A program made the position numbers and the translations under genes. From Atkinsonella hypoxylon (Eukaryota > Ascomycota > Sordariomycetes > Hypocreales > Clavicipitaceae): a stretch of 64,000 nt of DNA. The notes below the pieces were generated by a model, which made no database searches, was not told the origin of the DNA, and saw only the letters and a program-made list of their open reading frames with translations. The stretch is taken from NCBI GenBank assembly GCA_000729835.1, contig JFHB01000039.1, positions 62,001-126,000 on the forward strand, in the 5' to 3' direction. Below, piece by piece: positions 46,368 through 57,136 of the stretch (position 1 is its first letter; every line of letters starts with the position of its first letter).

Positions 46368-49229
46368 GTCCCCCCAAGTTTGCGCAACTAAATTTGCCAA
46401 AGCTGTCCAGGTCTACTACAAGTTTGTTCAGGGCGAAAGCGAAAGCATTCGATAGTGCTTAGACGGCTGGAAAAAAAAAACCAATGATAAAAAAAAAAGG
46501 GAAAAAAATCTTTCGCTACGGTGCGACACGTCCCCAACTGCGAGCGCACCTCGCACTGATATCAAGCCTCGGAATGAGGTCGATTCGCCGAGAATGTTGG
46601 GCGTCGGCGAAGCAGTTACACTGAGAGCAACCCAAACCGATGTCGTCGACTGGCGCGAAAACATGAAAGAATAACGGCGCGACCAGGACGTGGAGTCGGC
46701 TCGTAGAATTTGGCAAACGTTTAGCCCGAGAGCGCAACACGTGAGAAGGCCGTGGGTCCAGACGCCAAGCTCTTGAACGTTATTCTTGCTGTGATGTTGA
46801 CGAGAAGGGGGGTGAATGCTATCACGAGAAGGGTAAGGCCCGGGGGAAAAAAAAAGGAAAAGGAAAAGGATGAAAAAAAGAGGCCGACCCAGTAGTAAAT
46901 ATCAACTGGAATCTGGTCTATCCTGCAGGGCCTTTTGCCTGTATACGTAGGCAGCCAGGCGGCAGCGGCGTTTTCTCTCTGCAAGGATGAATTGACTTGA
47001 GTTGCTGAAAGCGGCCTTTCGAGTCGTCTACAGTCTCGTCTACAGCGAGTGCACGAAGCTGTGACTGGGACCTCGGATGGTGGAACTGCGGACTGCGGAC
47101 TGTGGATTGGGGATTGTGGCAGAGCTAGGCTCGGCTCAAAAGGGCGTGTGTGGAGGAAGGGTCAGGTCAGGTCAGGTCAGGCTTGGGCACCACTGGGAGA
47201 CTGGAAATGGAAATGGATATGGATATGGATATGGAAATGGATATATGTACATATATCAACTACGGAGTAATGGGCCGCCGCCAATCAAGAGAGCCCCACT
47301 GACCTTCCGGTTTCAGGCTAACTATTCAGTGTTTTTAATGTTGCCAGCATCCCTCCCCTCCGCAACTTTATGTAGCATGCCCTGGAGACGCTAAAATCAT
47401 CAACATAATCAATTATCTGCATTATCGTCAATTGATTATAAGGGAGCCGTGGCCTGCAACCGAGTGTATTCGCTTGGAAGTGCGACTCCCGCTGTTTTCC
47501 TTAAAGTGCACTTGACCTATTAACCGGCCTGACTGGTTGTTCCAGGCCTCCGGCTGCCATAGACGCTGTTCCTGCAGCTGCGAGCAAGGAGCAAGAGGCT
47601 GACTTTCTTAAATTCACACCCCTGCTTTATCGCTGCAGCTACTATTCCGTCCAGGCTTAGGGTTCTTTAGATACATGAATTAAGCACTGCGGTCCGGAAA
47701 CGGAAACTGATACGGGGCCCATCGAGGTGGGCGCCGGGGAGAAAGCGACGATGGAAAGCACATAATTACACCGCTTGTGCATACACGAGCAGTTTGTGCG
47801 CTGGGTATCGTTACGACCGTCCATGCACCGGCTTTTTCTCGTCAGATGTCGCCTCTTTTTCCACGCCAGAGTACTCCGTAACTCAGCGCTTTGCATCTCG
47901 CTCTAAATAGGGAAGGACCCGCGATTATTGAAGCTTGGTATTTTTATATGTGTGCTTAGTAGGGATTATGGATGGATCCGTCAATAAGTAAATAGGGCTC
48001 AACCAACCGTCTCCCTCATCGCGGCATGATACAGCATCTCGTCCACTTCCTTACCCTGAGTAGCTGCACGTGATTTGGACCGCGCCTCGAGGAAATGAAG
48101 CACTCATTCTAAGCTGTACAGCTCCGACAAGGCGCCAATGGAGATGTCCTCACAACACTGGCAATTCCCGAAGATTGCAATCATTGATGATTGTCGACCC
48201 GCGGGAGCATACCGCAGCTCGTCTCCAAGCTGTATTCGTCCAAGAAGATGAACTCTACGATAGAAATAGTTTCGCGCTTCGTGGGTCATAATAGCCATAG
48301 CCTTCAGCGGCCGCTTGCTGACGGCGCTCTTTTATGGTCCTCGAGATATGATGGCTGTTTGCAATTCCGATAAGGAGTCAGGTGTGCTGGCCCTTCAGAT
48401 GCCATTAGCTGTGTGCATAGTCGGGTCATCCCACTTGGAAACGCCTTGGTGCAGCCTATGAGAAATGACAGCATTGGTCTTTATCAGCTCACGGTGACAT
48501 TGACGCTGATCTATGAGACACGCAATGGCATTCGCGAGCTGATTCATCTGATGTTCATGAGTGGTCGATGGCGCGAACCGACAACCCAGCAAGAAGCTTG
48601 CAGTGTTTCTGACTGCGTGAAGGATGTTGCCATGGGTACACACATCTCTGCAAAGATCATGCTTTGCGTCTTCTTGACGTTTCGGTTCTTTGCTCATCCG
48701 TCAGATCATCCGTCGAACAGATCATGGATCGGAATACAACCCACGACATGCGCACCCCACAAGACGCCATGGCGTGGTTTGCGGATTCCGACACCAAGTT
48801 GACGAATATCTCGGAAGACGAATTCGACTTTCTGAACAGGTTTCGGAATCGTCAGAGCGTTTTCCCAACTGATACCGAGACAGTCGGTCCACTCCTTGTC
48901 CAGGTGGCCGTCATCAACACCAATCGAAGAGCTTAATGACCTTTTAACGTTTTTCTTTTTTTAATGCAATTGCTTGTGCCTTGGGTACCTCGTTTCAGTG
49001 CGTTCGCGAACACTTTGCTCAGCAGTTGTTTATTAGGTAAGCAAGCACGCATAGGGCCCGAACTCCACACACGGGCCCCACCGCACCCCACATTGACTAT
49101 CAGTCATGGATTTCTCGGAACATATCTCCTCACAGATAACCTCACCACATCCAACAGCACCCGCAGCATACCATCCATCCGACTTGCCCTCCCGATTTCA
49201 AGTCAATTGGGCTCCTACATCTCGGAATC
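46368..49229. other. Gene-poor region
   Basis: No recognisable gene. It contains purine runs near 46848-46872, a GGTCA array at 47159-47181, a hexamer array at about 47203-47244 and TACTCCGTA-type motifs at 47261 and 47872. A short frame at 48724-48936 (70 aa) is unrecognised and not called. Confidence 0.5.
47159..47244. repeat. Short tandem arrays (GGTCA and GGAAAT/GGATAT)
   Basis: About four and a half GGTCA units are followed 20 bp later by about six to seven GGAAAT/GGATAT hexamers. Confidence 0.85.
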
Positions 49230-50718
49230 ATGCTGTCTGCTTCTTCCGGGGCCATGCGCACCGGCACTCGCCGAGTTGCCCCCCGCGGCGCTACCCTCGC
49301 CGTCACCCTCGGTCGAACCGCCAATATTATCCACGCCCGCACTATTTCTACCGCCGGACGTCTTACTAATAACATGAACCCGAACCCCGCCCTAGGTAAG
49401 AAGAATGCTTCTAACAAGTCGCCGTCGCGGATTGGCCTTATTGGCGGCCGCGGTTATACTGGCCAGGCCCTGGTCAACCTTCTTAACGACCACCCTAATA
49501 TGGATCTTCGATATGTGTCTTCCCGGGAGCTCGTTGGACAGGAGCTTAAGGGCTATACTAAGCGCAAGATCATCTATGGGAGCCTATCTCCCGAGGATGT
49601 TGCTCGTTTGGACAAGGATAACCAGGTCGACTGCTGGGGTAGGCTCGCTCCCTTGCTAGATATTTGACAGTCCTCCTAATACTTGAAAAAAAAAAAAAAG
49701 TCATGGCCCTGCCCAACAATACCTGCCAGTCTTTCGTCGAAGCATTGGATCAAAGCTCCAGTTTCATCATTGATCTTTCGGCCGACTACCGGTTTGATCT
49801 AACGGGAAAATGGACGTACTCATTACCTGAGCTTGTGAAACGCAGCAAGATTGCTCAATCCACGCGCATTAGCTGCCCTGGCTGTTATTCAACGGGCGCT
49901 CAACTCGGTATTGCTCCCCTTTTGCCGTATTTAGGAGGCGCTCCTACGGTTTTTGGTGTTTCAGGAGTATGTCCCCCTTCCTCAATGCCAACGCCAACGC
50001 CCACGCTCGAAGCTAACTAGTCTTAAGTTCTCAGGAGCTGGAACGAAGAAGAGCCCTAAAAACGATGAGACTCTTCTGAAGGATAACCTTCTGCCTTGTT
50101 AGTTTTAAAGAAACTATGCTTATAAGCATGTTGGCAACTCACCCTAAGCAGACTCTCTGACGGGACACATCCACGAGCGAGAAATCAGCCACCACCTTGG
50201 AGCCCCGACGGCATTCATTCCTCACGTGTTAGACCTATTCCTTCTTCTTTTGGCTATCATGTACTCATCTAATTATAGCGCTTCCTGGTTCCGCGGTATT
50301 CAGTTGACTATCAACATCCCTCTGTCCAAGGAGATGACTTCTCGGGAGATTCGCCAGATTTACCAAGACCGATACGCTGGCGAGAAGCTTGTTAAGGTCG
50401 TTGGTGAAGCTCCCTACGTTAAGTCGATCCAGAACAAGCACGGAGTCGAAATTGGTGGATTCGCTGTCGATGATACCGGCAAGCGTGTTGTTATGTGAGT
50501 ATCTATATTGAAGATGAAAACCACAAGGGCTCTGACTAACTTCTATAGCTGTGCCACGATTGACAATCTTAACAAGGGCGCCGCCACGCAATGCCTGCGT
50601 AAGTTTTATCGGCGTACAACAAAGGCTTTCATAGTTCGCTAATGACTACACAGAAAATATGAACCTCGCCCTTGGATATGATGAGTACCAGGGAATTCCT
50701 ATTGAGTCGTCATTTTGA
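49230..50718 (+). CDS. Free-standing N-acetyl-gamma-glutamyl-phosphate reductase with mitochondrial presequence
   Basis: Seven exons (49230-49638, 49701-49966, 50028-50097, 50152-50227, 50279-50494, 50549-50598, 50654-50718) give 383 aa. The first 55 residues are Arg/Ser/Ala-rich with almost no acids (MLSASSGAMRTGTRRVAPRG), a mitochondrial presequence. The enzyme starts at RIGLIGGRGYTGQAL (NADPH loop), with ADYRF, the catalytic cysteine in CPGCYSTG (Cys198), a GFSGAG loop, the histidine in HIHEREI, and AATQCLQNMNLALGY. It reduces acetylglutamyl phosphate in ornithine and arginine synthesis. In fungi it is normally the C-terminal half of the Arg5,6 polyprotein; no acetylglutamate kinase is encoded here. 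The usual N of NPGC is C, and Y of GYSG is F. An upstream ATG at 49106 opens an overlapping frame. Confidence 0.92.
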
Positions 50719-51311
50719 TCTCTATTATGCAAAGCTCAGCATTGATTGTCCAGGCCTTAGACGGCCTTTCTAGTAGAGAAAAGAGATGTGTCTTATAGGT
50801 CGTTTTATAAACATTATTGCCAGTTCATATTAAAAGACAGGTAGTACTAATAACTTGTCTAAGTGTCTCATTATTAGCTACATAAGTTAAATACTTAGAG
50901 ACGTTCATAAAGGTGTAGGTTATAATTCAATTCAAGTTATTCAAGAATTTTAAATTATCTAGTTTATATATCGTGGCGGCGCGTACAATGGTGTCTGTGG
51001 CGGTATCGTTGCGGAAGCGATCTCTGAGCGCGTTCGTTCTTGTGACCGCCTGCTTAGGTGCCATCTTTGGACATTATTTCATTCGTCGTCACTCGTCATC
51101 ACCGGGTCTCTTCCGTTTTCCATCTTCTAAGCGACGCCTCCGGCATCGAACGAGTTTTGTGTAAGTGGATCTGGGTCATGATGCGCGATGCATTTACTTG
51201 GCATTAGGCGAGCTTTGAGCAAAAAGTACATCACAGCAGTTCAGTGTACCCTACGATACCGATACCAATTGCACCACGAACATGATCCTCCAAGTTGTCG
51301 CACTATCCTCG
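50719..51311. other. AT-rich intergenic patch
   Basis: This 593-bp region between the reductase and the flavin monooxygenase is markedly AT- and TA-rich from about 50780 to 50970, like sequence degraded by repeat-induced point mutation. No coding remnant is recognised. Confidence 0.55.
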
Positions 51312-53541
51312 CTAACTCCTCGGCTGAACCGTCATAAAGTTGCGGAAAAACAAATTCACATCGTCGATGCTGTCCAGAGGGCCGATGTAAGAGACGTACT
51401 GATCCGGCCTCAGTATGATGAGGCAGCCTTGTCTTGATATGCCAAGAGACTCGTAGAGATTTCCAAAGCCCTCGTGGTAAGAGTCGCCGTCAACATAGAT
51501 CTTGTTATAGTCCCAGCCATCTGTTTCGTCATAAGGTCGGAAGACGGGTGGAAAGTCAAAGATCGTGACGTCCTGGCGTGGTGAGCTGTGGAAGGTGAGA
51601 ATCTCGAAGACTTCGTCGTATCTTGCTCCGGGCGGTGTATGGACGTGGAGGAATGACTCGGGGCGCTCGATGGCATCTGCCAACTTGTGAAGCTTCACCT
51701 TTTGGACAGGGTCCTTGATGTCGCCGGTAAAGGCGAGGACTCTCCAGCGACCGTTGCTGGGGAGAAGCTCTTGCAGATGCCATGGTCGCGCGTCCGACTG
51801 GTTCAGCACCTTGACCGACGGCATTCGCATCCCAAGGAGCACTTCCTTTGCCAGGGACTGGTCCGACGTCGCCTTGCGGTTGGGATCAGTGACCTTGACG
51901 TCAGTACCATCACCCTGAGCGGTACTGTCGCCGGGCTTGGCAACGATGATGCTGGAGCCGTAATCCACGGCTGTGTGTGTGGATGTTAGTTGTCCGCGTC
52001 TGAAAGGAAAACGAAACGACAGCGCTTTCAACTGACCAAGCCCACTGACAAACTCTTTGCCATCCTCAAAGCCCTCCTTGAATTCATCCATGCTGATGCC
52101 CTCTTTGTCCATGACGTCCATGGCCGGTCTTCCGTTGAAAAACTTTGAGACCTTGTGATCAAAGGCAATGAGGTCCTGAGCAATCCGTCGTCTCTCCGAC
52201 TGATATGTCTTGAGAATGGATCGATGGCAACGACCCTTGACGACGCTGGCAATCTTCCAACCGAGATTGAAGGCTACGTGTGCTGGTCAGTAACTACCCG
52301 TCTAACCTGTAAACATTTGAAATACTGGCCGTCCGTCTTACTGTCCTGCATGCTTACGTTCATGCCCTGACCTGCTTTGGGGCTTCATTTCAAGAAGAGT
52401 CAGTGAGAGTAAGGCGTATGAAATCAGCGCGCTGAATCAGAATTTTATACCTGTGCGTGTGAACAGCATCGCCAGCAAGGAATATGCGCTCGTGGGCTGA
52501 GAAAGAAATGGCCACTCTTTGGCCAATCTGGTAGGTGGTCCACCAGTCGAGTCTCTTGTAGGTAATCTTGTAAGGAGAGAAGATGCGCTGGGCCGACTCC
52601 AAGATGTGGTGCGGTTTAATCCAAGACCGGTCAGCTTTTTTGGATTGATCACCCGTCTTCGTCTTCTCTGTTGTTGTGAGCTGGATGTACAAGCGCACAA
52701 TCTTGTTCTCCCGAGGGATCACCATGACACTGCCCGAGTTGGCCGAGTGGATCACGCAATGCGTCCTGATGTCTGGAAAGTCGGTAATGGGAACCATGTC
52801 TAGGACGCCCCAGATGTAGTCGGTGGAGTCGCCGTCGAGCTTGAAACCGAGCTGCTGACGGATCCACGAGTGAGCGCCATCGGCACCGACCACGTACTTG
52901 GCGTGAACAGTGTCCTCGCAGTTCGCCTTGCCGTTCAAGGCGGATGCGTCAAGAAGATCATTCGTGTCATCCTTGGCAAGATGCCTCCAGAACAGCCCAT
53001 CCTGAACATCCCCAGATGCCCCGCTCTGCTTGGGAATAGCTTCTTCGGCCGACAGATGTCTGAGCTTGACGGTGACGGGGTGTGCATCATTGTCCTCCAC
53101 TAGCGATTCGTCAATGGAGAGATCGAAGGGCATAACTCCTCTCTCCACGCGCAGGCCAGCCGCCTCCTCCATTGCGTCGAGGAAAAACCTCTCGATGCGG
53201 CCTTGGTGAAGCACAACCTGTTGGAAGCGACTGATGCCCGGGTTCGTGTCCGGAATGCGGTCTGTACGGCAAATGATGCCGTTCGTATCCGGGTTCCACA
53301 AGCAGATCTCAATCATGTGGTTCGACTCCCGCCAAGCTCGATGGCCAATTCCCAGAGAATCAAGGATTTCTAGGGTGCGACATTGGAGGCCATCAGCATG
53401 GCCATTGAAGACCTTGGTTCCTCTCTTGTCGACAATCCGGGCGCTGATCCCGCACTTGACCATCCAGAGGGCCATCATCAAACCGGCAGGACCAGCGCCG
53501 ACGATGAGAACGTCCACCTTGCTTTCAGATTTGGTATCCAT
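51312..53541 (-). CDS. Phenol 2-monooxygenase-type FAD-dependent hydroxylase
   Basis: Four exons (52451-53541, 52342-52382, 52037-52273, 51312-51970) give 675 aa; the second is a 41-nt micro-exon. The PHBH-fold motifs are complete: the FAD loop VLIVGAGPAGLMMALWM, the DG motif YVVGADGAHSWIRQQLG and the GD motif IFLAGDAVHTHSPKAGQGMN, the last spanning exons 1 and 2. The C-terminal domain (about 480-675), with FDFPPVFRPYD and LIILRPDQYVSYIG, is the thioredoxin-like dimerisation domain of phenol hydroxylases. It should hydroxylate a phenolic substrate using NADPH and O2; the substrate is unknown. It is head to head with a Baeyer-Villiger monooxygenase, 1.1 kb away, which suggests a shared pathway. 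Confidence 0.92.
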
Positions 53542-54651
53542 GGTGATGAGCGTCGAAGTTGTGCCCAGAAACGGTTCGTGAGATATGCAAGTTGCAGAGG
53601 ACCGGGACAGGGTCCTGCTCTAGATTTATCGTGTTTTCGATATCATTGCACCAAGCACGCACGCTGCTGCATCGGATCCACGGTTGCCAAGCTGGCAGCT
53701 TCCACAGTGCCCATTGTGAACATCCGTGAGGCGTCAATGCCGATTGTAGAAGCATTACGGTACGCCTAGAAAAGAGTCAAATTCGCTCCCTTGTGCAGGA
53801 CTTGGAGTGGAGGAGCGCTCACCCATTCGCAGAAGGCCAGGGCAGCAAGTATTTTTGCGGGGACTTTACGGAATACTAGAGATATCTCTTGTATTCCGTA
53901 CAGTACTACGTGTTAAGACCCCCTATAAGTAAAGCCCCTAGTAATAGCACCCTATATAATATAGAATCTATTGTCACTAAAGTATCGATTAATCAAAGCT
54001 TCTTTATTTTATAACATGAGTTATAATTACTAACTTAAGCCTTTACCAAGCGCAACCTCGACTTGATTGTCTCCACAATTTAAGGTAGAGGTCCCACTAT
54101 TCTTCTACGCTAGGTGCGATCCCGAATGGACGCCCGAGCCCAAGGACGCCCGAGACATCACCGAGACATCAGACCCAGGATGCCGTGCGACCCCATTCTG
54201 TGCACGAGTTAACTTTTTCGGCGGGTTCTTCACCGTGCTGAGACCTTCTGACACTTGAATTAGTTATTGTGGTGATGGGTGCCCAACCCCGTATCCGGCA
54301 GGATTTGGCTGCTGGGCCACATGAATAGCATATCCCGATAGAATGAGCAACGGAAGTTCATCATGAACTGTCGCCGCTCCCGGACGCAAGCTTTTGTCTC
54401 GGAATTGAATCGACATTGTTGTACTCAGTCGTTCGTTTTGTCGAGCGAAAGTAAAAGGCGGTGTGCAAGTGCTTCGTAGAGAGGCAAGGATGGAAGCGTT
54501 GCGACAGCCGCTTGCCTTTTCCCAGGGTGAGAGCTGGACTAAAGCATAACACCTTGAATATCCCCTGGTGCTAATCCATAAAGTCTTTCAGCTATAGTCT
54601 CACAGAAGTTTGTTGTCATCTCTAATCCGTCTCTTACTTAGTCTCTGCGCA
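53542..54651. promoter_or_regulatory. Divergent region between the two monooxygenase genes
   Basis: This 1.1-kb region between two start codons contains a 34-bp near-perfect palindrome at 53867-53900, immediately followed by a TA-rich degenerate stretch to about 54060. Promoters of both genes are expected here; no factor site is assigned. Confidence 0.5.
53867..53900. repeat. 34-bp palindrome with one mismatched pair
   Basis: The arms 53867-53883 and 53884-53900 are reverse complements at 16 of 17 positions with no spacer. The outer ends are TACGGAATA and TATTCCGTA, the motif that recurs through the window; the centre is AGAGATATCTCT. Confidence 0.9.
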
Positions 54652-56338
54652 ATGGGTCCCGATCCGAATGTCACCTACCTCGATGCCCTCATTGTCGGGG
54701 GCGGTTTCGGGGGTACTTACCAGCTTAAGCGACTCCGTGAAGAGGGCTACAAAGTCAAGCTGGTGGAGATGGCCTCCGACTATGCTGGCGTCTGGTACTG
54801 GAACCGGTATCCGGGCGCGCGCGTGGACAGTGCCATCCCCCACTACGAATTCTCTGACCCAGCGTTATAGAAAGAATGGACCTGGACGCAACGATTCCCT
54901 GGAAGTAAAGAGCTTCGAGACTACTTCAGTTTTGTTGCCGATAAATGGGATCTGAGGAAAGACACCGACTTCAACACGCGCATCTCCAAAGCTACGTGGG
55001 ATGAAAACACTGCCAGCTGGACCATTGAGAGCAGCGGGGGCAAAGTTTACCAAGCGAAGTACTTTCTGCTCAACACTGGCATTGCGGCCAAGCGTTACAC
55101 ACCCGATTGGAAGGGTATTGAGAAGTTTCGCGGCTCTTGGATACATTCGTCTTACTGGCCCAAGGATGAACCAGATCTCCGTGGCAAGAAGATCGCCGTC
55201 ATTGGAACGGGTTCAACGGGTGTACAGCTCGCTCAGGAGCTGAGTGCAGTGGCCAGTAAGTTCACGCTCTTCCAGCGGACACCAAACATGGCCCTGCCGA
55301 TGAAGCAGATCGACTATACCAAGGACAAGAAGGCGCTTCCAGACGAAAGGTACAGAACAGTCTTTGCCGGCCGGCATAACAGCTTTGGTGGTTTGGACAT
55401 CAACTTTCTCCCAAAAGCCTGCTTCGACGACACCCCGGAGCAGCGACTTGCCACGTACCGAGCTTTGTGGGACGAGGGAGACGCGCACTTCTGGCTCGCA
55501 ACATATCACGACACGCTCTTCCGGGAAGATGCCAACAGGGAGGCATATGAGTTCTGGAAAGAAAAGGTTCGCGCGCGTATCAGCGATGAGCGGAATCGGG
55601 AAATTCTCGCCCCGGAGAAGCAGCCCCATAGCTTTGGCTGCAAGCGCGTATCGCTGGAAAATGGCTACTTTGAAATCTTCGACAAGCCGCATGTATCTCT
55701 GGTCGACGTCAACTCCACCCCCATTGTCGAGGTCACGGAGCGCGGTATCAAAACGACAGAGAAGGAGTGGGAGTTTGACTACGTCGTCTGCGCCACCGGT
55801 TTCGATGCACTCACTGGTGGGATGACTGGCATTGACATTCGCGGCGTCTCAGGACAGCCGCTCGCCGAGAAGTGGAAGCGTGGCGCCAAGATATATCTCG
55901 GCATGTCTGTCTCTGGCTTCCCCAACATGCTCTACACCTACGGACCTCAGGCACCTACGGCGCTGTGTAACGGACCAACGTGCGCCAAGGCTCAGGGCGA
56001 GTTCATTGTAAAGGCAATCAACTACATGAAGGAGCATCGGTTTCGAAGGATGGATGCCCAAGAGTCCGCCGAAGCGCAATGGGGAGAAGATGTTCGCAGA
56101 TTGGCAAACATGTCCCTACTTCCCGGCACCAAGTCGGTAAGTTAGCAGCCTAGACACAGACGGCCCAGCCTTCCAAGGTGCTGAGAAAGCTTACTGAAGT
56201 GGCGAATAGTGGTACATGGGAGACAACATTCCCGGAAAGCCGCGAGAGTGTCTGCTATACCTCGGAGGGGTCCCCAATTATGTCAACTCGCTGAGGACGA
56301 CTGTTGAGGGGAATCTACATGGATTTGTGACGGCTTAA
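54652..56338 (+). CDS. Type I Baeyer-Villiger monooxygenase interrupted by one in-frame TAG
   Basis: Exons 54652-56136 and 56210-56338 form a continuous frame of 537 codons except for a TAG at 54868-54870 (codon 73). Around it the sequence reads HYEFSDPAL, stop, KEWTWTQRFPG, where relatives have tryptophan (TGG), so one G-to-A change explains the break. Motifs are otherwise complete: the first Rossmann loop IVGGGFGGTYQ, WYWNRYPGARVD, the type I fingerprint FRGSWIHSSYWP (FxGxxxHxxxWP), and the NADPH loop VIGTGSTG. The family inserts oxygen next to a ketone carbonyl using FAD and NADPH. It may be a young pseudogene or a gene read through or edited. A frame-preserving intron at 54790-54870 (GT-AG, 81 nt) would remove the stop but also delete the conserved WYWNRYPGAR core. 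Confidence 0.85.
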
Positions 56339-57136
56339 TTGAATGAGAAAAATGAAGCTCTTGATGTACGTAGGTTAGGGTATAACTAGCCGAAGCTCTC
56401 CTTGCATAAGAAGATGTAGTTTCTTTTGTCTTGGAATTAAGGATAAAAACCTTTGTGTTCTCTTTTGTTAGCTAGAACGATACCTAGTTGATTAATCACA
56501 ATTTATTTATTTATCCTAACTATTGTTCATCGCTTAAAGGGAGCGCGCATCGTGCGACAATTTCTGTCGCACGGTATATAGAGGGGGTCTAACCGAATAT
56601 TTAGTGTGGCGTGGCCACGTCGCAATTTTTGCAGCAATTTCAGCTCTGGGACGCCGCATCCACGTGTTGCTATGTATGTAAGTCACTTAAATCAGATCTA
56701 CACGGATAACCTTCTTTGGCAGTGGAGAATGGGCTGACTTCGGTATCTGGACAGCCTCACTACGATGTCTTAGGGCTATGGTAAACTGTCACCTGTAGTG
56801 CAGCATGACGCAACGACTCTTCCAGATGCAGCCTCACGCCACGAGCGATGGCGAAGGGTAGGGACCTTCAATGGACCATCGTTGATGGTGAAAACCAGCC
56901 ACTTGGGGGCTATCTAGGCATAACACATACTGGGCAGTGACCTCGAACGTATTCTTAAAGCTTCCTAGCCACCACTTATTTTCGAATCACAAAGTATTTC
57001 GAGAAATCGAGAGGGGTGAGGGCTTGCGATATTGTCCACATTGCATAGACTACTGGACGTCATACTAAACCAAAAAGCGAGTTCGGCTTCGTCACCGAGT
57101 CACTGAGTCCTCGAAAATTTCTTTGTTTGAGCAGCA
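56339..57136. other. Intergenic region with AT-rich patch and hairpin
   Basis: AT-rich sequence occupies about 56440-56520, followed by a perfect 9-bp hairpin at 56551-56573 and GAGGGGGTCT. The rest is the promoter side of the RBR ligase gene. No coding remnant is recognised. Confidence 0.5.
56551..56573. repeat. Perfect 9-bp inverted repeat, 5-nt loop
   Basis: CGTGCGACA at 56551-56559 and TGTCGCACG at 56565-56573 flank ATTTC. It lies 212 bp after the monooxygenase stop and could be a terminator-like hairpin or a transposon-end remnant. Confidence 0.9.

Noticed and set aside
48724..48936. A 70-aa ATG frame before the reductase gene
   Set aside because: Acidic and plausible in composition but unrecognised, with no splice partner and no kinase similarity; not enough to call a gene or an Arg5,6 remnant.
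54790..54870. An 81-nt GT-AG intron that would remove the TAG from the Baeyer-Villiger gene in frame
   Set aside because: The donor GTCTGG is weak and the deleted segment contains the family-conserved WYWNRYPGAR and HYEFSDP region, so splicing it out would destroy the enzyme. Automated gene finders might still choose it.
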